Positions 20,392-29,653 of a DNA stretch of 43,544 bases are shown here, piece after piece. Where the stretch lies: IMG/VR virus record IMGVR_UViG_3300046501_000208, positions 1 to 43,544 of that record; one strand, 5' to 3'. The position numbers were made by a program, and so were the translations under genes. Origin of the DNA: a virus. Each line of letters opens with the position of its first letter. Within the stretch, counting starts at the first letter, position 1. The notes beneath the pieces were generated by a model. That model saw nothing but the letters and a program-made list of their open reading frames with translations. It ran no database searches and was not told the DNA's origin.

Positions 20392-20774
20392 AGGCTTTCG
20401 CAGCAGCATTGATCATCTTGCTTATCGGGGTGTTGCTGGTGGGAATCCAGCAATACCGAGTTGTGGCGTTGCGGGCCGAGGTTGCTGTCGAGACGAAGGC
20501 CAAGACCGACGCCCTTGACGCGAACAAGGAAAGCCAAGCCACGATCACCACGCTGCGAGCGGAAGCCGCTCGCAATGCTGCCTATCAGGCGGACCTGAGC
20601 AACCGGCTCAAGGCAAGCGAACAGAAAGCCCTGAAGGCGAGGAAAGACTTTGAAGACCTCAAGCGTAAGAGCCCGGCTGTTCGTAAGTGGGCTGATCAGC
20701 CTCTGCCTGACGGCCTGCGCGGCAAGCCAGCCAGCTCCGGTAAAGACAACAGCGGTAAGGCTCGAACCCCCTGA
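20388..20774 (+). CDS. Rz-like i-spanin
   Basis: A 128-residue inner-membrane spanin: one N-terminal membrane anchor (FAAALIILLIGVLLVGIQQY), then a periplasmic coiled coil (about 30-100). With the nested Rz1 it would fuse inner and outer membranes at lysis. The start overlaps the holin stop by ATGA. Confidence 0.8.
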   Translation: MKAFAAALIILLIGVLLVGIQQYRVVALRAEVAVETKAKTDALDANKESQATITTLRAEAARNAAYQADLSNRLKASEQKALKARKDFEDLKRKSPAVRKWADQPLPDGLRGKPASSGKDNSGKARTP

Positions 20775-20922
20775 ACTGGTCCCATGTGAGCGCATCAGCG
20801 AAAGTGACGAAGACGTCGCACTGAACGGCGACCTTTGGGCGTTGAAGGATCGGGCAGTGAACCTGCTCGATACCTGCGCAGATCAGGTAGACGCCCAAAT
20901 CCTGAGAAGCAAATCAAAGTGA
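20650..20922 (+). CDS. Rz1-like o-spanin lipoprotein, nested in Rz
   Basis: A 90-residue protein read in another frame across the Rz 3' end. A signal peptide ends in the lipobox LTAC (LFVSGLISLCLTACAASQPA); the mature part is Pro-containing and acidic. TTG 20650 is the likely start because AGGAAAGACT directly precedes it; no ATG or GTG precedes the signal peptide. The overlap of about 125 nt with Rz is typical of embedded Rz/Rz1 pairs. Confidence 0.75.
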   Translation: MKTSSVRARLFVSGLISLCLTACAASQPAPVKTTAVRLEPPELVPCERISESDEDVALNGDLWALKDRAVNLLDTCADQVDAQILRSKSK

Positions 20923-20929
20923 GCAAGCG

Positions 20930-21178
20930 ATGAAGCTGATCCTGAAGCAGATCCCCTCGCGGATCGACGTAACCGCGCTCAGCGACGAGCCAGGCCTGAC
21001 AGTGCCTGGACCGCCAGATGCGCATGCTCTCTTTGCTCTGTTCACCGAAGCGGGAGACATGCTGCCCTGCCAGGTCAGCACAGCTTTGTGCAGCGAGGCT
21101 GGAGGCGCCATGCCACGGCTCACTGTGACGTTCAATGTCGATGGCAGAGACATGGTGGTTGAGGGCCATGCCCTGTAG
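20930..21178 (+). CDS. Hypothetical phage protein (82 aa)
   Basis: An 82-residue protein starting MKLILKQIPSRIDVTALSDE, with an end typical of a small beta-rich fold (LTVTFNVDGRDMVVEGHAL). No family is recognised. It lies between the spanins and the HNH gene. ATG 20930 has GAGCAAGCG upstream. Confidence 0.6.
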   Translation: MKLILKQIPSRIDVTALSDEPGLTVPGPPDAHALFALFTEAGDMLPCQVSTALCSEAGGAMPRLTVTFNVDGRDMVVEGHAL

Positions 21179-21219
21179 CGCATGCGCTGCCAGGCGCGAA
21201 CGAATGAAGAGGTGGATGA

Positions 21220-21411
21220 ATGTTAGTTACGAACGAGCACGCGACCTCCTTGTTGGAAAGGGTAGTGGCAGCACAGGAAGCCCAGGCCAAGGCGACGCAG
21301 TTGATAGCGGATCGGCTCGACTTGTTGATACAGGCGATGGCCGAAGAGAACGTGGCTGAAGATCCAGATGCTCAGCCTCTCAGATACATGGACGGGTCAC
21401 CGTGCCGTTGA
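21220..21411 (+). CDS. Small helical phage protein (63 aa)
   Basis: A 63-residue protein: one long helix (LLERVVAAQEAQAKATQLIA, DRLDLLIQAMAEE) and a short polar tail. ATG 21220 has AGAGGTGG upstream. It overlaps the HNH gene start by 10 nt. No family function is recognised. Confidence 0.6.
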   Translation: MLVTNEHATSLLERVVAAQEAQAKATQLIADRLDLLIQAMAEENVAEDPDAQPLRYMDGSPCR

Positions 21412-21776
21412 GACCACAGAAGCCGTGCAATGCCCAGGGCTGCAACGTGCTCACCCGTAACCCTCGGTACTGCGATGCGCACGCGCATCTTCTTAAGAGT
21501 GCAGCGCGTGCCAAGCCTCGCGAGAGCAGCACCAAACGTCACTACAATTACAAGTGGCAGCAGGCTCGGGCCGGCTGGCTGGTCAAGCATCCGCTGTGTA
21601 TTCACTGCGAGCAGCGCGGTCGAGTCACCGAGGCCAGCGATGTCGACCACATCATTCCTCACAAAGGTGACATGACCCTGTTCTGGGACCGCGGCAACTG
21701 GCAAAGCCTGTGCGGTCCGTGCCACTCGGCCAAGACAGCCGCCGAGGATGGTGGATTCGGCAACGCGCGGCGCTGA
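21402..21776 (+). CDS. HNH endonuclease (packaging-associated)
   Basis: A 124-residue HNH nuclease. Two CxxC knuckles flank the motif (LCIHCEQRG and LCGPCHSAK), with the core SDVDHIIPHKGD, NWQSLCGPCH. In HK97-type phages an HNH protein beside the terminase is needed for specific cos cleavage; the location right before the terminase genes fits that role. GTG 21402 is used, giving MPLRPQKPC. Confidence 0.88.
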   Translation: MPLRPQKPCNAQGCNVLTRNPRYCDAHAHLLKSAARAKPRESSTKRHYNYKWQQARAGWLVKHPLCIHCEQRGRVTEASDVDHIIPHKGDMTLFWDRGNWQSLCGPCHSAKTAAEDGGFGNARR

Positions 21777-21936
21777 AATCCAAAAAAACCTCGAAAAAAC
21801 AGAAAAAATGCTTGAAATGAGACGAATTCTCGTTTCAGGGGTGGGGGAGGGTCAAAAGTCCAGGGCCTTTGGCTTCTAGACCGCGCCCTCAGCCTTTCTT
21901 ACACACCCGCGAAATTAAAAATCCAGGAGTTGCGCG
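21777..21936. other. Candidate cos region between HNH and terS
   Basis: A 160-bp noncoding stretch. It holds an A-rich tract, a 12-bp hairpin (21811-21839, loop CGAAT), a G-rich run (GGGGTGGGGGAGGGTC) and the segment CTTCTAGACCGCGCCC. Placement between an HNH gene and a P27-type small terminase is where HK97-like phages have cos. The nick positions cannot be read from sequence alone. Confidence 0.5.
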
Positions 21937-22422
21937 ATGGGAGGCACCGCCACGGTCGCCGGCCGTGGTCGCAAACCCAAGCCAACGGCCAAGAAACAGC
22001 TGGCCGGTAACCCTGGCAAGCGGGCGCTGAACACCGCCGAGCCCCAGTTTTCGAAGATCACACAGATCGACCCGCCCGAGTGGTTCAGCGAACGGGCGGC
22101 CACGATGTGGAACATGATTGTTCCCGAGCTGCTGCGCGAGAACGTCGTCGCTATCACCGACCTGCATAACGTCGAAGCCTTCTGCAGCGCCTATGACAAC
22201 TGGCGCATGGCGCAGGAATCAATACGCGAGCACGGCATTATCGTGACGGGCGCAACCGGTGGCCCGATGAAGAACCCCGCGCTAACGGCGGCGAATGAAA
22301 CGATGCGGCAGATGGTTACTTTCGGCTCGATGCTCGGCCTTGACCCTGCGAGTCGCACGCGCCTGATCGGTGGCAACAAGGAGAAAGAAACCAACGAATT
22401 CGCCAAGTTACTGAGCTCATAA
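21937..22422 (+). CDS. terS: Terminase small subunit, P27 family
   Basis: A 161-residue DNA-recognition subunit. The N-terminus GRGRKPKPTAKKQLAGNPGK and the later AFCSAYDNWRMAQESIREHG and MLGLDPASRTRL are typical P27-type features. ATG 21937 has AGGAG upstream. It directly abuts terL. Confidence 0.92.
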   Translation: MGGTATVAGRGRKPKPTAKKQLAGNPGKRALNTAEPQFSKITQIDPPEWFSERAATMWNMIVPELLRENVVAITDLHNVEAFCSAYDNWRMAQESIREHGIIVTGATGGPMKNPALTAANETMRQMVTFGSMLGLDPASRTRLIGGNKEKETNEFAKLLSS

Positions 22423-24150
22423 ATGACCAAAGCCCTGCATCCCAACGTCGATAAGGCGATGGCGTGGGGTAGGTCTGTGCTCCGTGGGAAGGTACCGGCT
22501 TGCCGTTATATCCACCAGGCAATCCAGCGTCACTTCGACGATCTGGCGGCCAGCCGCAAGCGTGGTTACCGGTTCAAGTTCGACCCGGCCAAGGCGGAGA
22601 AAAAGCTGAAGCTTATCCAGCTTCTGCCCCACACCAAGGGCGAATGGGCATTCAAGCGTCAGTTGATCAGCCTGGAACCCTGGCAGCTTTTCGGAATGGC
22701 TGTCACGTTCGGCTGGGTTAAGAAGAAGGGCGGGCACCGGCGGTTTCGCGAGAGCTACTGGGAGGTGCCGCGCAAGAACGGCAAGTCGGTGATCGCCGCC
22801 GGCGTCGGCATCAGCATGTTCGTGGCCGACGGCGAGTTCGGCGCCGAGGTGTACTCGGGCGCCACCACTGAAAAGCAGGCCTGGGAGGTTTTCCGGCCGG
22901 CCAAGCTGATGGTCGCCAAGTCGCCGATGCTGGTCCAGGCGGCAGGAATCGAGGTCAACGCCTCGAATATGAACATCCCCTCCGACTTCAGCCGCTTCGA
23001 GCCGCTGATCGGTGATCCTGGGGACGGTGCATCGCCTAGCTGCGCGATCGTGGACGAATACCACGAGCACCGCACATCGGCCCAATACGACACCATGCTC
23101 ACCGGTATGGGCGCCCGCCGGCAGCCGCTGATGTTCATCATCACGACCGCGGGCGCGGATATCGAAGGTCCGTGCTACGACAAGCGTCGCCAGGTCATCG
23201 AGATGCTCGAGGGCACGGTGCCCGACGACGAGTTATTTGGCTTCATCTGGACGCTCGACGAAGGTGACGACTGGACCGACCCGAAGATGCTGGCCAAGGC
23301 CAACCCAAACCACGGGGTGTCGGTGTTCCAGGAGTATCTGGAGAGCCAGCAGGCCCGGGCAATTCGGTCGGCACGCTTCACCAACACGTTCAAAACCAAA
23401 CACCTGAACCTCTGGGTTAGCGCAAAATCCGGCTTCTTCAACATGGAAGACTGGAAAGCCTGCGAAGACACCACGCTTACGCTCGAGCAGTTTGAGGGGC
23501 AAGAGTGGATTGCGGGCTTCGACCTAGCGCGCAAGTTGGATATGAACTCGCGAGCGCGGATTTTCTGGAGGGTCATCGACGGCAAGACCCATTACTACAG
23601 CGTGGCTCCTAAGTTCTGGGTGCCGTATGACACCGCCTACAACACCGACAACAAGCGCATGTCGGAGCGGTTCCAGGCTTGGATCAACTCCGGACATCTG
23701 GAGGTTACCGACGGCGCCGAGATCGATTACCGGGAAATCCTTGAAGATACCAAGGAGGCTAACCATCAGGCGCCGCTTCGCGAATCACCCATTGACCCTC
23801 ACGGAGCTACGGGCTTGAGCCATGACCTCGATGACGAGGGTTTCAACCCGATCACCATCACGCAGAACTACACGAACATGTCGGACCCCATGAAAGAGCT
23901 CGAGGCGGCAGTAACCGCCGGCCGGTTCCACCATGACGGCAATCCGATCATGACTTGGTGTATCGGAAACGTGATCGGCAAGAACCTGCCGGGCAATGAC
24001 GATGTCGTGCGCCCGATCAAGCAGGGCGAAGACAACAAGATCGACGGCGCGGTCGCAACGATCATGGCGGTAGGCCGGATCCTGATCTTGGTCAACGACA
24101 GCAGCGGCAACATTAGCGACTTCTTCTCAAAACCAATCATCGTTGGATAA
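22423..24150 (+). CDS. terL: Terminase large subunit, HK97 type
   Basis: A 575-residue packaging motor. The Walker A-like motif is PRKNGKS (116-122) and Walker B is CAIVDEYH (about 207-214). The nuclease domain begins near [15 protein letters not shown] and continues to the C-terminal acidic residues around [12 protein letters not shown]. Length and motif order match Terminase_1. It couples ATP hydrolysis to DNA translocation and cuts the concatemer. The start codon immediately follows the terS stop. Confidence 0.95.
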   Translation: MTKALHPNVDKAMAWGRSVLRGKVPACRYIHQAIQRHFDDLAASRKRGYRFKFDPAKAEKKLKLIQLLPHTKGEWAFKRQLISLEPWQLFGMAVTFGWVKKKGGHRRFRESYWEVPRKNGKSVIAAGVGISMFVADGEFGAEVYSGATTEKQAWEVFRPAKLMVAKSPMLVQAAGIEVNASNMNIPSDFSRFEPLIGDPGDGASPSCAIVDEYHEHRTSAQYDTMLTGMGARRQPLMFIITTAGADIEGPCYDKRRQVIEMLEGTVPDDELFGFIWTLDEGDDWTDPKMLAKANPNHGVSVFQEYLESQQARAIRSARFTNTFKTKHLNLWVSAKSGFFNMEDWKACEDTTLTLEQFEGQEWIAGFDLARKLDMNSRARIFWRVIDGKTHYYSVAPKFWVPYDTAYNTDNKRMSERFQAWINSGHLEVTDGAEIDYREILEDTKEANHQAPLRESPIDPHGATGLSHDLDDEGFNPITITQNYTNMSDPMKELEAAVTAGRFHHDGNPIMTWCIGNVIGKNLPGNDDVVRPIKQGEDNKIDGAVATIMAVGRILILVNDSSGNISDFFSKPIIVG

Positions 24151-24161
24151 CTGGACTGACC

Positions 24162-24326
24162 ATGAATACAGGCCTGCTCGTATTTCTTCTGGCGGCCATG
24201 GCTGGCCTGTGCCTGCTCGTTGGCGGCGTATTCGTTCTGTCCGGTCTGGGCTGGGCACTAGTGGCTGGCGGCGCTGCTTTCTTGGTCGCTGCGGGCTTCG
24301 TTCGCAAGGGGCTTACCGGTGAGTAA
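24162..24326 (+). CDS. Small two-helix membrane protein (54 aa)
   Basis: A 54-residue hydrophobic protein starting MNTGLLVFLLAAMAGLCLLV, with a second membrane segment (GWALVAGGAAFLVAAGF) and a short basic tail. It sits between terL and portal, where several HK97-like phages carry a small membrane protein of unknown role, and overlaps the portal start by 8 nt. ATG 24162 has a weak ribosome site. Confidence 0.6.
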   Translation: MNTGLLVFLLAAMAGLCLLVGGVFVLSGLGWALVAGGAAFLVAAGFVRKGLTGE

Positions 24327-25656
24327 ACCTCTCAAGGCTGTCCTACAGCAGGCGCTGTTCAAGTCGGCTGAACCCGGGCTTATGAAGTCGTCGCTGGCCG
24401 GATGGGTTGGGCGCCGAATCGGTCTGGGTGATTCCTCATTCTGGAACAGCTTCTACGGGACCGACTCCGCATCCGGAAAGACGGTTAGCCAGCAAACGGC
24501 GCTGCAGCTCTCCACTGTCTGGGCGTGCGTCCGCCTGATTGCGGAGACACTGGCCACGCTACCTATCGCGCTGTACGAGGACCAGAACGGTGTGCCCGTC
24601 GTCGCCTCGACTCACCCTGTGCACCGCGTGATTAGCATGCAGCCGAACGCTGACCAGACTCCTGTGGAGTTCTGGGAATGCGTGGTTGCAAGCTTGCTGC
24701 TCAGCGGCAACAGCTTCAACGAACCACACCTTGTGGGTCGCGATGTTTCGTCGTTGGAATTCATACTGCCGCAGAGCGTGTCGCCGCCGAAGCGACTCAG
24801 CAATGGCGCTATCGAATACCGTTTCATCGATAGCCTGGGCAAGCCTCATACCCTGCTCGACGAGCAAATGATGCACACCCGCGGCTTTGGTACTGACCCG
24901 CTTTATGGACTCAGTCCATTGTCGATGGGGCGTAACGTCTTCGGCGCCGCGATGGCGGCCGATGAGTCTGCCAGCAAGATGTTCGCGAACGGTATGAAGC
25001 TGGGCGGCGTGCTTTCTACCGACCAGATCCTGAACAAACAGCAGCGTGAAGACATCCGCGAGGACATGGCCGCCAAGTTCGCCGGCGCCGTCAACACCGG
25101 GAAGACCATGGTGCTGGAAGCGGGCATGAAGTATCAGCAGGTGTCGATGACGCCTGAAGATGCTCAGATGCTGCAGACCCGAGCGTTCAACGTCGAGGAA
25201 ATCTGTCGATGGTTCCGTGTGCCGCCTTGGATGGTTGGTCACACATCCAACAGCACTAGCTGGGGCACCGGGATGGAGCAGCAGATGCTGGGCTTTCTCA
25301 GCTTTACCTTGCTGCCTTGGATGAAACGCATCGAGCAGAGCATCAACCGTCGCCTACTGCGGCCTGATGAGCGTCGCCGGTTTTACGCCAAGTTCAACCC
25401 GGAAGGCCTGCTACGCGCCGACAGTGCCGCTCGCGCAGCGTTTTACAGCTCGATGACACAGAACGGTATCTACACCCGTGACGATTGCCGGATTAAAGAG
25501 AACCTGGCGCCCATGGGCGGTAACGCCGCGAAGCTCACCGTCCAGTCCAACATGCTGCCGATCGACAAGCTCGGTGCCGACGGCGGTGATGCGATCAAGG
25601 CTCGGTCGGCGCTGCTCGACTGGCTCAACGACAAGCCGAAAGGTAATTCAGAATGA
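24319..25656 (+). CDS. Portal protein, HK97 gp3 family
   Basis: A 445-residue portal forming the DNA entry ring at one capsid vertex. Family features include VSQQTALQLSTVWACVRLIA near the N-terminus, LLLSGNSFNEPH, and EEICRWFRVPPWMVGHTSNS followed by TSWGTGMEQQMLGF. GTG 24319 (MSKPLKAVL) was chosen by its overlap with the preceding gene. The stop overlaps the protease start by 4 nt. Confidence 0.95.
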   Translation: MSKPLKAVLQQALFKSAEPGLMKSSLAGWVGRRIGLGDSSFWNSFYGTDSASGKTVSQQTALQLSTVWACVRLIAETLATLPIALYEDQNGVPVVASTHPVHRVISMQPNADQTPVEFWECVVASLLLSGNSFNEPHLVGRDVSSLEFILPQSVSPPKRLSNGAIEYRFIDSLGKPHTLLDEQMMHTRGFGTDPLYGLSPLSMGRNVFGAAMAADESASKMFANGMKLGGVLSTDQILNKQQREDIREDMAAKFAGAVNTGKTMVLEAGMKYQQVSMTPEDAQMLQTRAFNVEEICRWFRVPPWMVGHTSNSTSWGTGMEQQMLGFLSFTLLPWMKRIEQSINRRLLRPDERRRFYAKFNPEGLLRADSAARAAFYSSMTQNGIYTRDDCRIKENLAPMGGNAAKLTVQSNMLPIDKLGADGGDAIKARSALLDWLNDKPKGNSE

Positions 25657-26354
25657 AGCGCAAAGACCAATCGGTGGCGGTGAAATACCGCTCATTCGAC
25701 TATGACGTAAAGGCTGTCGGCGAAGACGGCCTTTTTTCTGGGTACGGTTCCGTGTTCGGGGTCGTCGACAGCTACAACGAGGTTGTCGCGCCAGGCGCGT
25801 TCCTGGAGTCAATCGCGGATGCCAAGGCGAAGTCACGCACCTTTCCGGTTCTTTGGCAGCACCGTACCGGCGAGCCGATCGGTAGCTGGGATATTGAGAG
25901 TCTGAAAGAGGACGACCGCGGTCTTTTCGGCTCCGGCCAGCTCTGGCTCGAAGATGCGCCGTATGCCCGAATCGCTAACCGAGGAATGCAGTCTCGCTCG
26001 ATCACCGGACTCTCCATCGGCTACTACGTGCGCGAGTCCAGTTTCGATGAGAAGACCCGGATTCGCACGCTGACCAAGCTGGACCTGGTCGAGATTTCCA
26101 TTGTCACCGTGCCGGCTAACGATGAGGCCCGCACCGACACCATCAAGTCGAAGCTGGCCCACGGCGGCCTGCCTTCGCTCCCTGAATTTGAGTTGCTCCT
26201 GCGCGAGGCAGGCTTCTCGAAAACTCAGTCTGCGGTGATTGCCAACCGTGGATTGAAGCATTTGCTCCGGAGTGAGTCCGAGGGCGACCTGGCAGAAATC
26301 GAAATTGTCGAGGCGTTGAAAGCGCGCCCGGCACTGTCTCTCCCCTCATTTTAA
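25653..26354 (+). CDS. Prohead protease, HK97 family
   Basis: A 233-residue serine protease (U35/S78 type) that cleaves the capsid delta domain during maturation. The catalytic His is in LWQHRTGEPIG and Ser in ITGLSIGYYV. The usual start motif FSGYGSVFGVVDS is present. Portal-protease-capsid order is canonical. Confidence 0.93.
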   Translation: MKRKDQSVAVKYRSFDYDVKAVGEDGLFSGYGSVFGVVDSYNEVVAPGAFLESIADAKAKSRTFPVLWQHRTGEPIGSWDIESLKEDDRGLFGSGQLWLEDAPYARIANRGMQSRSITGLSIGYYVRESSFDEKTRIRTLTKLDLVEISIVTVPANDEARTDTIKSKLAHGGLPSLPEFELLLREAGFSKTQSAVIANRGLKHLLRSESEGDLAEIEIVEALKARPALSLPSF

Positions 26355-26363
26355 GGATTCATC

Positions 26364-27617
26364 ATGCATAACGTCATGAGCAACGGCGCGCGCGCCGAAA
26401 GCCGCCAGATGCAGCGTAAAGAGCACGCTGGCGACAAGATCGAGCTGAAAGCGGTCAACGACCTGCTCGACCAGCGCGATCAGGAAATCAAGGCATTTGC
26501 CGAGAAGGCCAGCAAGGAAATCAAAGAGCACGGTACCATCCTGGCGGACACCAAAACCGTTTTGGACGGTCTGGTGAAAGATGGTCTGGGTCTGCAAGAT
26601 CGCCTGCAGGACATCGAGCAGAAAATGGCGCGCCGCTTCGCTGCCAACGATCCTGCCGAGCAAAAGTCCGCTGGCGAAGAGCTGTCGGAGTCCGAGGACT
26701 TCCAAGCCCTGCAAACACGTGGTCGCGGTATTGCCCGTATCGGTCGTAAGGCGGTTACCAACATCACCAGCTCCACCACCGGCACCGGTGGTGTCGGCGT
26801 AGGCATCCAGCCTACCCGTGTTCCTGGCATCGTTGCCGGGCCAGATCGCGAGTTCACGATCCGCGACCTGATCATGCCCGGCCGCACCGCGTCGAACGCA
26901 ATCGAGTTCGTTCAGGAGAGCGGTTTCCAGAACATGGCGGCGGTGCAGGCGACTGAAGGCGCGGCTAAGGCTCAGTCCGACATCTCGTTCGCACTGAAGA
27001 CGACCAACGTTGTCACCATTGCTCACTGGTTCCGGGCATCCAAGCAGGTGCTGTCGGACATCCCGCTGCTGCAGAGCTACATCAACGGCCGTGCGATCTA
27101 CGGCCTGAAGTACAAGGAAGAAGAGCAGATCCTTGCTGGCAACGGCGTAGGCGGCAACCTGCTCGGCCTCATACCTCAAGCCACCGCGTTCAACAACGCT
27201 CTGCGCAAGGCTGGCGACACCAAGATCGACACTCTGCGCCGAGCCATCCTGCAGGTACGTATCGCTGAATACCGTGCCTCGGCCATCGCGCTGAACCCGG
27301 TCGACTGGGCGGATATCGAGCTGACCAAGGACGCTAACGGCTCCTACATCTGGGTAAACGTCCAGGAAGGCGGCGCTCAGCGCCTGTGGAAGCTGCCGGT
27401 TGTGGACAGCAACGCTGTTCCAGAAGGTGAATTCCTCGTCGGCGCGATGAATATCGCCGCCCAGGTGTTCGACCGCGAAGACGCTGCTGTCGAGGTTTCG
27501 ACCGAAGACGGTGACAACTTCCGCACCAACATGGTGACCATTCGTGCGGAAGAGCGCCTGGCGCTCGCTGTTTACCGCGAAGAGTCCTTCGTCCACGGTG
27601 AATTTGACGCGGCTTAA
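26364..27617 (+). CDS. Major capsid protein, HK97 gp5 family
   Basis: A 417-residue precursor. About the first 100 residues are a charged coiled-coil delta domain acting as internal scaffold (NDLLDQRDQEIKAFAEKASK). The HK97 fold follows (FTIRDLIMPGRTASNAIEFV, AHWFRASKQVLSDIPLLQSY, ILAGNGVGGNLLGLIPQA). Cleavage by the preceding protease is expected. ATG 26364 follows AAGGA. Confidence 0.95.
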   Translation: MHNVMSNGARAESRQMQRKEHAGDKIELKAVNDLLDQRDQEIKAFAEKASKEIKEHGTILADTKTVLDGLVKDGLGLQDRLQDIEQKMARRFAANDPAEQKSAGEELSESEDFQALQTRGRGIARIGRKAVTNITSSTTGTGGVGVGIQPTRVPGIVAGPDREFTIRDLIMPGRTASNAIEFVQESGFQNMAAVQATEGAAKAQSDISFALKTTNVVTIAHWFRASKQVLSDIPLLQSYINGRAIYGLKYKEEEQILAGNGVGGNLLGLIPQATAFNNALRKAGDTKIDTLRRAILQVRIAEYRASAIALNPVDWADIELTKDANGSYIWVNVQEGGAQRLWKLPVVDSNAVPEGEFLVGAMNIAAQVFDREDAAVEVSTEDGDNFRTNMVTIRAEERLALAVYREESFVHGEFDAA

Positions 27618-27667
27618 GTCGTCATCACCAAACTGGAGCGCGCTCAGGCAACTGGGCGCGAACACCG

Positions 27668-27910
27668 ATGCCAGAAATTACCGTTAAGGCCATCAAGAGC
27701 TTCAGCGCCGATGGCTTGAAAACCGACGTGTCCTACGTCAAGCGCGGGTCAGAATTCCCGGTCGACGAATCTGTCGCGCGCGACCTCCTGCGTTCCGGGC
27801 TCATCGAGAATTACGGCGTGAAAAACGCAGAGAAACCTGAAAACAAAAAGGCGCCAGAACCAGCCAACAAATCCGCGCCGAAACCGTCAACCAAACAGGC
27901 AGACAAATAA
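27668..27910 (+). CDS. Hypothetical protein downstream of capsid (80 aa)
   Basis: An 80-residue protein: a compact N-terminal part (ITVKAIKSFSADGLKTDVSY, then DESVARDLLRSGLIENYG) and a disordered Lys/Pro-rich tail (PENKKAPEPANKSAPKP). It lies between capsid and connector genes, so a minor head or assembly role is likely but unproven. Confidence 0.7.
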   Translation: MPEITVKAIKSFSADGLKTDVSYVKRGSEFPVDESVARDLLRSGLIENYGVKNAEKPENKKAPEPANKSAPKPSTKQADK

Positions 27911-27912
27911 CC

Positions 27913-28389
27913 ATGAGCGTGATCGCCATCGAACTGGCCATGGCCCACCTGCTGGCTGAGCCTGAGGATCAAGAGTTGATCCAGGCACAGCTGGACGCGG
28001 CCGAGGAAGCGGCAATGCGCTTCTTGAACCGCCGGTTCTTTGCCGATCAAGCAGCAGTTGATTCAGCCAGGGCAGACACCAACCAGCGGATACGCGATGC
28101 GCGCGGTGTCTACGGCATTGCAATTTCCGAGGCTGATTTGCCAGAGAATGCGGATATACGCTGCAAGCTTCGGGAAAACGCCAGAAACGTGCTGGTGGAA
28201 ACCTACGAGATCATCGACATGGACGAGCGCGGAATGGTGATCAACGCCGCTATCACAGCGGCTTGTCTGCTGAAGCTCGGCCACCTGTTCGCCAATCGCG
28301 AAGAAGTTGTCACGGGAACCATCGCTACCGAGTTGCCGCTCTCTTCGAAGTCTCTTTTGATGCCTTACCGCATCAAGATGGGTGTTTGA
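27913..28389 (+). CDS. Head-tail connector, gp6-like
   Basis: A 158-residue mostly helical protein like HK97 gp6 adaptors: LDAAEEAAMRFLNRRFF near the N-terminus and INAAITAACLLKLGHLFANR, ending SKSLLMPYRIKMGV. It would ring the portal and accept the stopper protein. Its stop overlaps the next start as TGATG. Confidence 0.85.
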   Translation: MSVIAIELAMAHLLAEPEDQELIQAQLDAAEEAAMRFLNRRFFADQAAVDSARADTNQRIRDARGVYGIAISEADLPENADIRCKLRENARNVLVETYEIIDMDERGMVINAAITAACLLKLGHLFANREEVVTGTIATELPLSSKSLLMPYRIKMGV

Positions 28390-28727
28390 TGCTGGCCGGT
28401 AAGCTGCGGCACCGCATTGATTTCCAGACGCTGGGCGAGGTGCAGGATCCGGACAGCGGCGAGATGGTGCCAGGATGGGCGACGATCTGGGCCAAGGTGC
28501 CAGCCTCGGTGACGCCACTCAGCGCTCGCGATTTGATCGCCGCGCAGGCAGCACAATCAGAAGCCTCGGCGCGTATCGTGATTCGATACCGTGCCGGTGT
28601 TTTGCCCACCATGCGCATTATCCATCGCGGTGAGGCCTACGACATCAAAGGACCGGCCTTGCCTGATCCTGACTCTGGCCTGGAATACCTCACCATCCTG
28701 GTGGCGAAAGGAGTTAACGATGGCTGA
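28389..28727 (+). CDS. Head closure protein
   Basis: A 112-residue beta-barrel stopper typical of SPP1 gp16/HK97 gp7-type proteins: MLAGKLRHRIDFQTLGEVQD, WATIWAKVPASVTPLSARDL, and RIIHRGEAYDIKGP. It closes the head after packaging. ATG 28389. Confidence 0.88.
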   Translation: MLAGKLRHRIDFQTLGEVQDPDSGEMVPGWATIWAKVPASVTPLSARDLIAAQAAQSEASARIVIRYRAGVLPTMRIIHRGEAYDIKGPALPDPDSGLEYLTILVAKGVNDG

Positions 28728-29220
28728 CGGCATCGAGTTCAAGCTCGAGGGAATCGACTCGTTGGTTTCCAAGCTTGAGGCGATCAGCTACGACGCCAAG
28801 CGCAAGGGCGGCCGCTCCGCACTTCGCAAGGCAGCTCAAGTTGTCGCGGATGCCGCCAAGCAAAACGCCAATCGGATCGACGACCCGGAAACAGCCGCCG
28901 CTATCTACAAGAACATTGCGCTTCGATGGAACGGGAGACTGTTCAAAACCAGTGGCAACCTCGGGTTCCGAGTTGGCGTGCTCGGCGGTGCTCGGATTCC
29001 GAAATCGAAGCCGAAAGGGGAAGATTCTGGATACCCTGGCGGTGATACCCGTTACTGGGCATTTGTTGAGTTCGGCACGTCGCACTCGGCAGCAAAGCCA
29101 TTCATGCGTAATGCGCTGGCAGACAACATCAGCCTCGCGACGAACACGTTCATCACTGAATACGAAAAAGCCATCGACCGAGCAATCAAGCGAGCGGCCA
29201 AGAAAGGAACGACAGCGTGA
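28720..29220 (+). CDS. HK97 gp10-like tail-terminator-region protein
   Basis: A 166-residue protein of the HK97 gp10 family, acting at the neck/tail junction. It has an N-terminal helix-rich part (SLVSKLEAISYDAKRKGGRS) and the motif YWAFVEFGTSHSAAKPFMRN. ATG 28720 has AAAGGAG 6 nt upstream and overlaps the previous gene by 8 nt. Confidence 0.88.
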   Translation: MADGIEFKLEGIDSLVSKLEAISYDAKRKGGRSALRKAAQVVADAAKQNANRIDDPETAAAIYKNIALRWNGRLFKTSGNLGFRVGVLGGARIPKSKPKGEDSGYPGGDTRYWAFVEFGTSHSAAKPFMRNALADNISLATNTFITEYEKAIDRAIKRAAKKGTTA

Positions 29221-29585
29221 ACTCAGCACCTATCTTCGCCGTATGCGCTGCTGATGCTGGCGTGACTGCGCTACTTGGCCTGTCCCCGACCAGGCTTTAC
29301 CCCTTCGGCGAAGCGCCTGAGGGCGTTGCCAAGCCATATGCCGTCTGGCAATTGGTGACGGGCAGCCCTGATAACTACCTCGCCGGTCGCCCGGACATCG
29401 ACGGATACACGCTGCAGGTTGATGTTTACGGCGCCACGGCCGCATCGGCCCGCGCAGTAACGGCCGCGATCAGCGCCGCCATAGAGTTGAAAGCCTACGT
29501 GGCCCGCTGGGGCGGCGAGAGCAAAGACACCGAAACAAAGCTCTACCGGTCCAGCTTCGATATCGACTGGCTCGTACCCCGATAG
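29217..29585 (+). CDS. Tail completion protein (DUF3168, gp17-like)
   Basis: A 122-residue protein of the DUF3168/tail terminator type: [20 protein letters not shown] followed by [20 protein letters not shown]. It would cap the tail tube. GTG 29217 overlaps the previous stop as GTGA. Confidence 0.85.
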   Translation: MNSAPIFAVCAADAGVTALLGLSPTRLYPFGEAPEGVAKPYAVWQLVTGSPDNYLAGRPDIDGYTLQVDVYGATAASARAVTAAISAAIELKAYVARWGGESKDTETKLYRSSFDIDWLVPR

Positions 29586-29590
29586 CCAAA

Positions 29591-29611
29591 CCCAAACCCA
29601 AACCCCGGCCC
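29591..29611 (-). repeat. Potential G-quadruplex on the minus strand
   Basis: The plus strand has four C-runs with short spacers (CCC, CCC, CCCC, CCC, separated by AAA, AAA and GG), so the minus strand has four G-runs of three or more within 21 bases. It lies just before the short terminator at 29609. Folding has not been tested. Confidence 0.5.
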
Positions 29612-29630
29612 GCCATGTGCGGGTTTTTTT
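29609..29630 (+). terminator. Weak intrinsic terminator before the tail tube gene
   Basis: CCCGC (29609-29613) pairs with GCGGG (29619-29623), followed by seven T. The stem is short, so this may be an attenuator that antiterminated late transcripts pass. It separates head-completion genes from the tail tube gene. Confidence 0.6.
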
Positions 29631-29653
29631 ATGCCCGACATTTGGAGATCACC

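Noticed and set aside
21183-21227. 14-codon frame before the 63-aa gene
   Set aside because: It has no ribosome site, and overlaps the supported start by chance.
26346-27665. Long 439-codon open frame on the minus strand
   Set aside because: It is antisense to the well-supported major capsid gene and arises from GC-rich codon bias; no ribosome site or family similarity.
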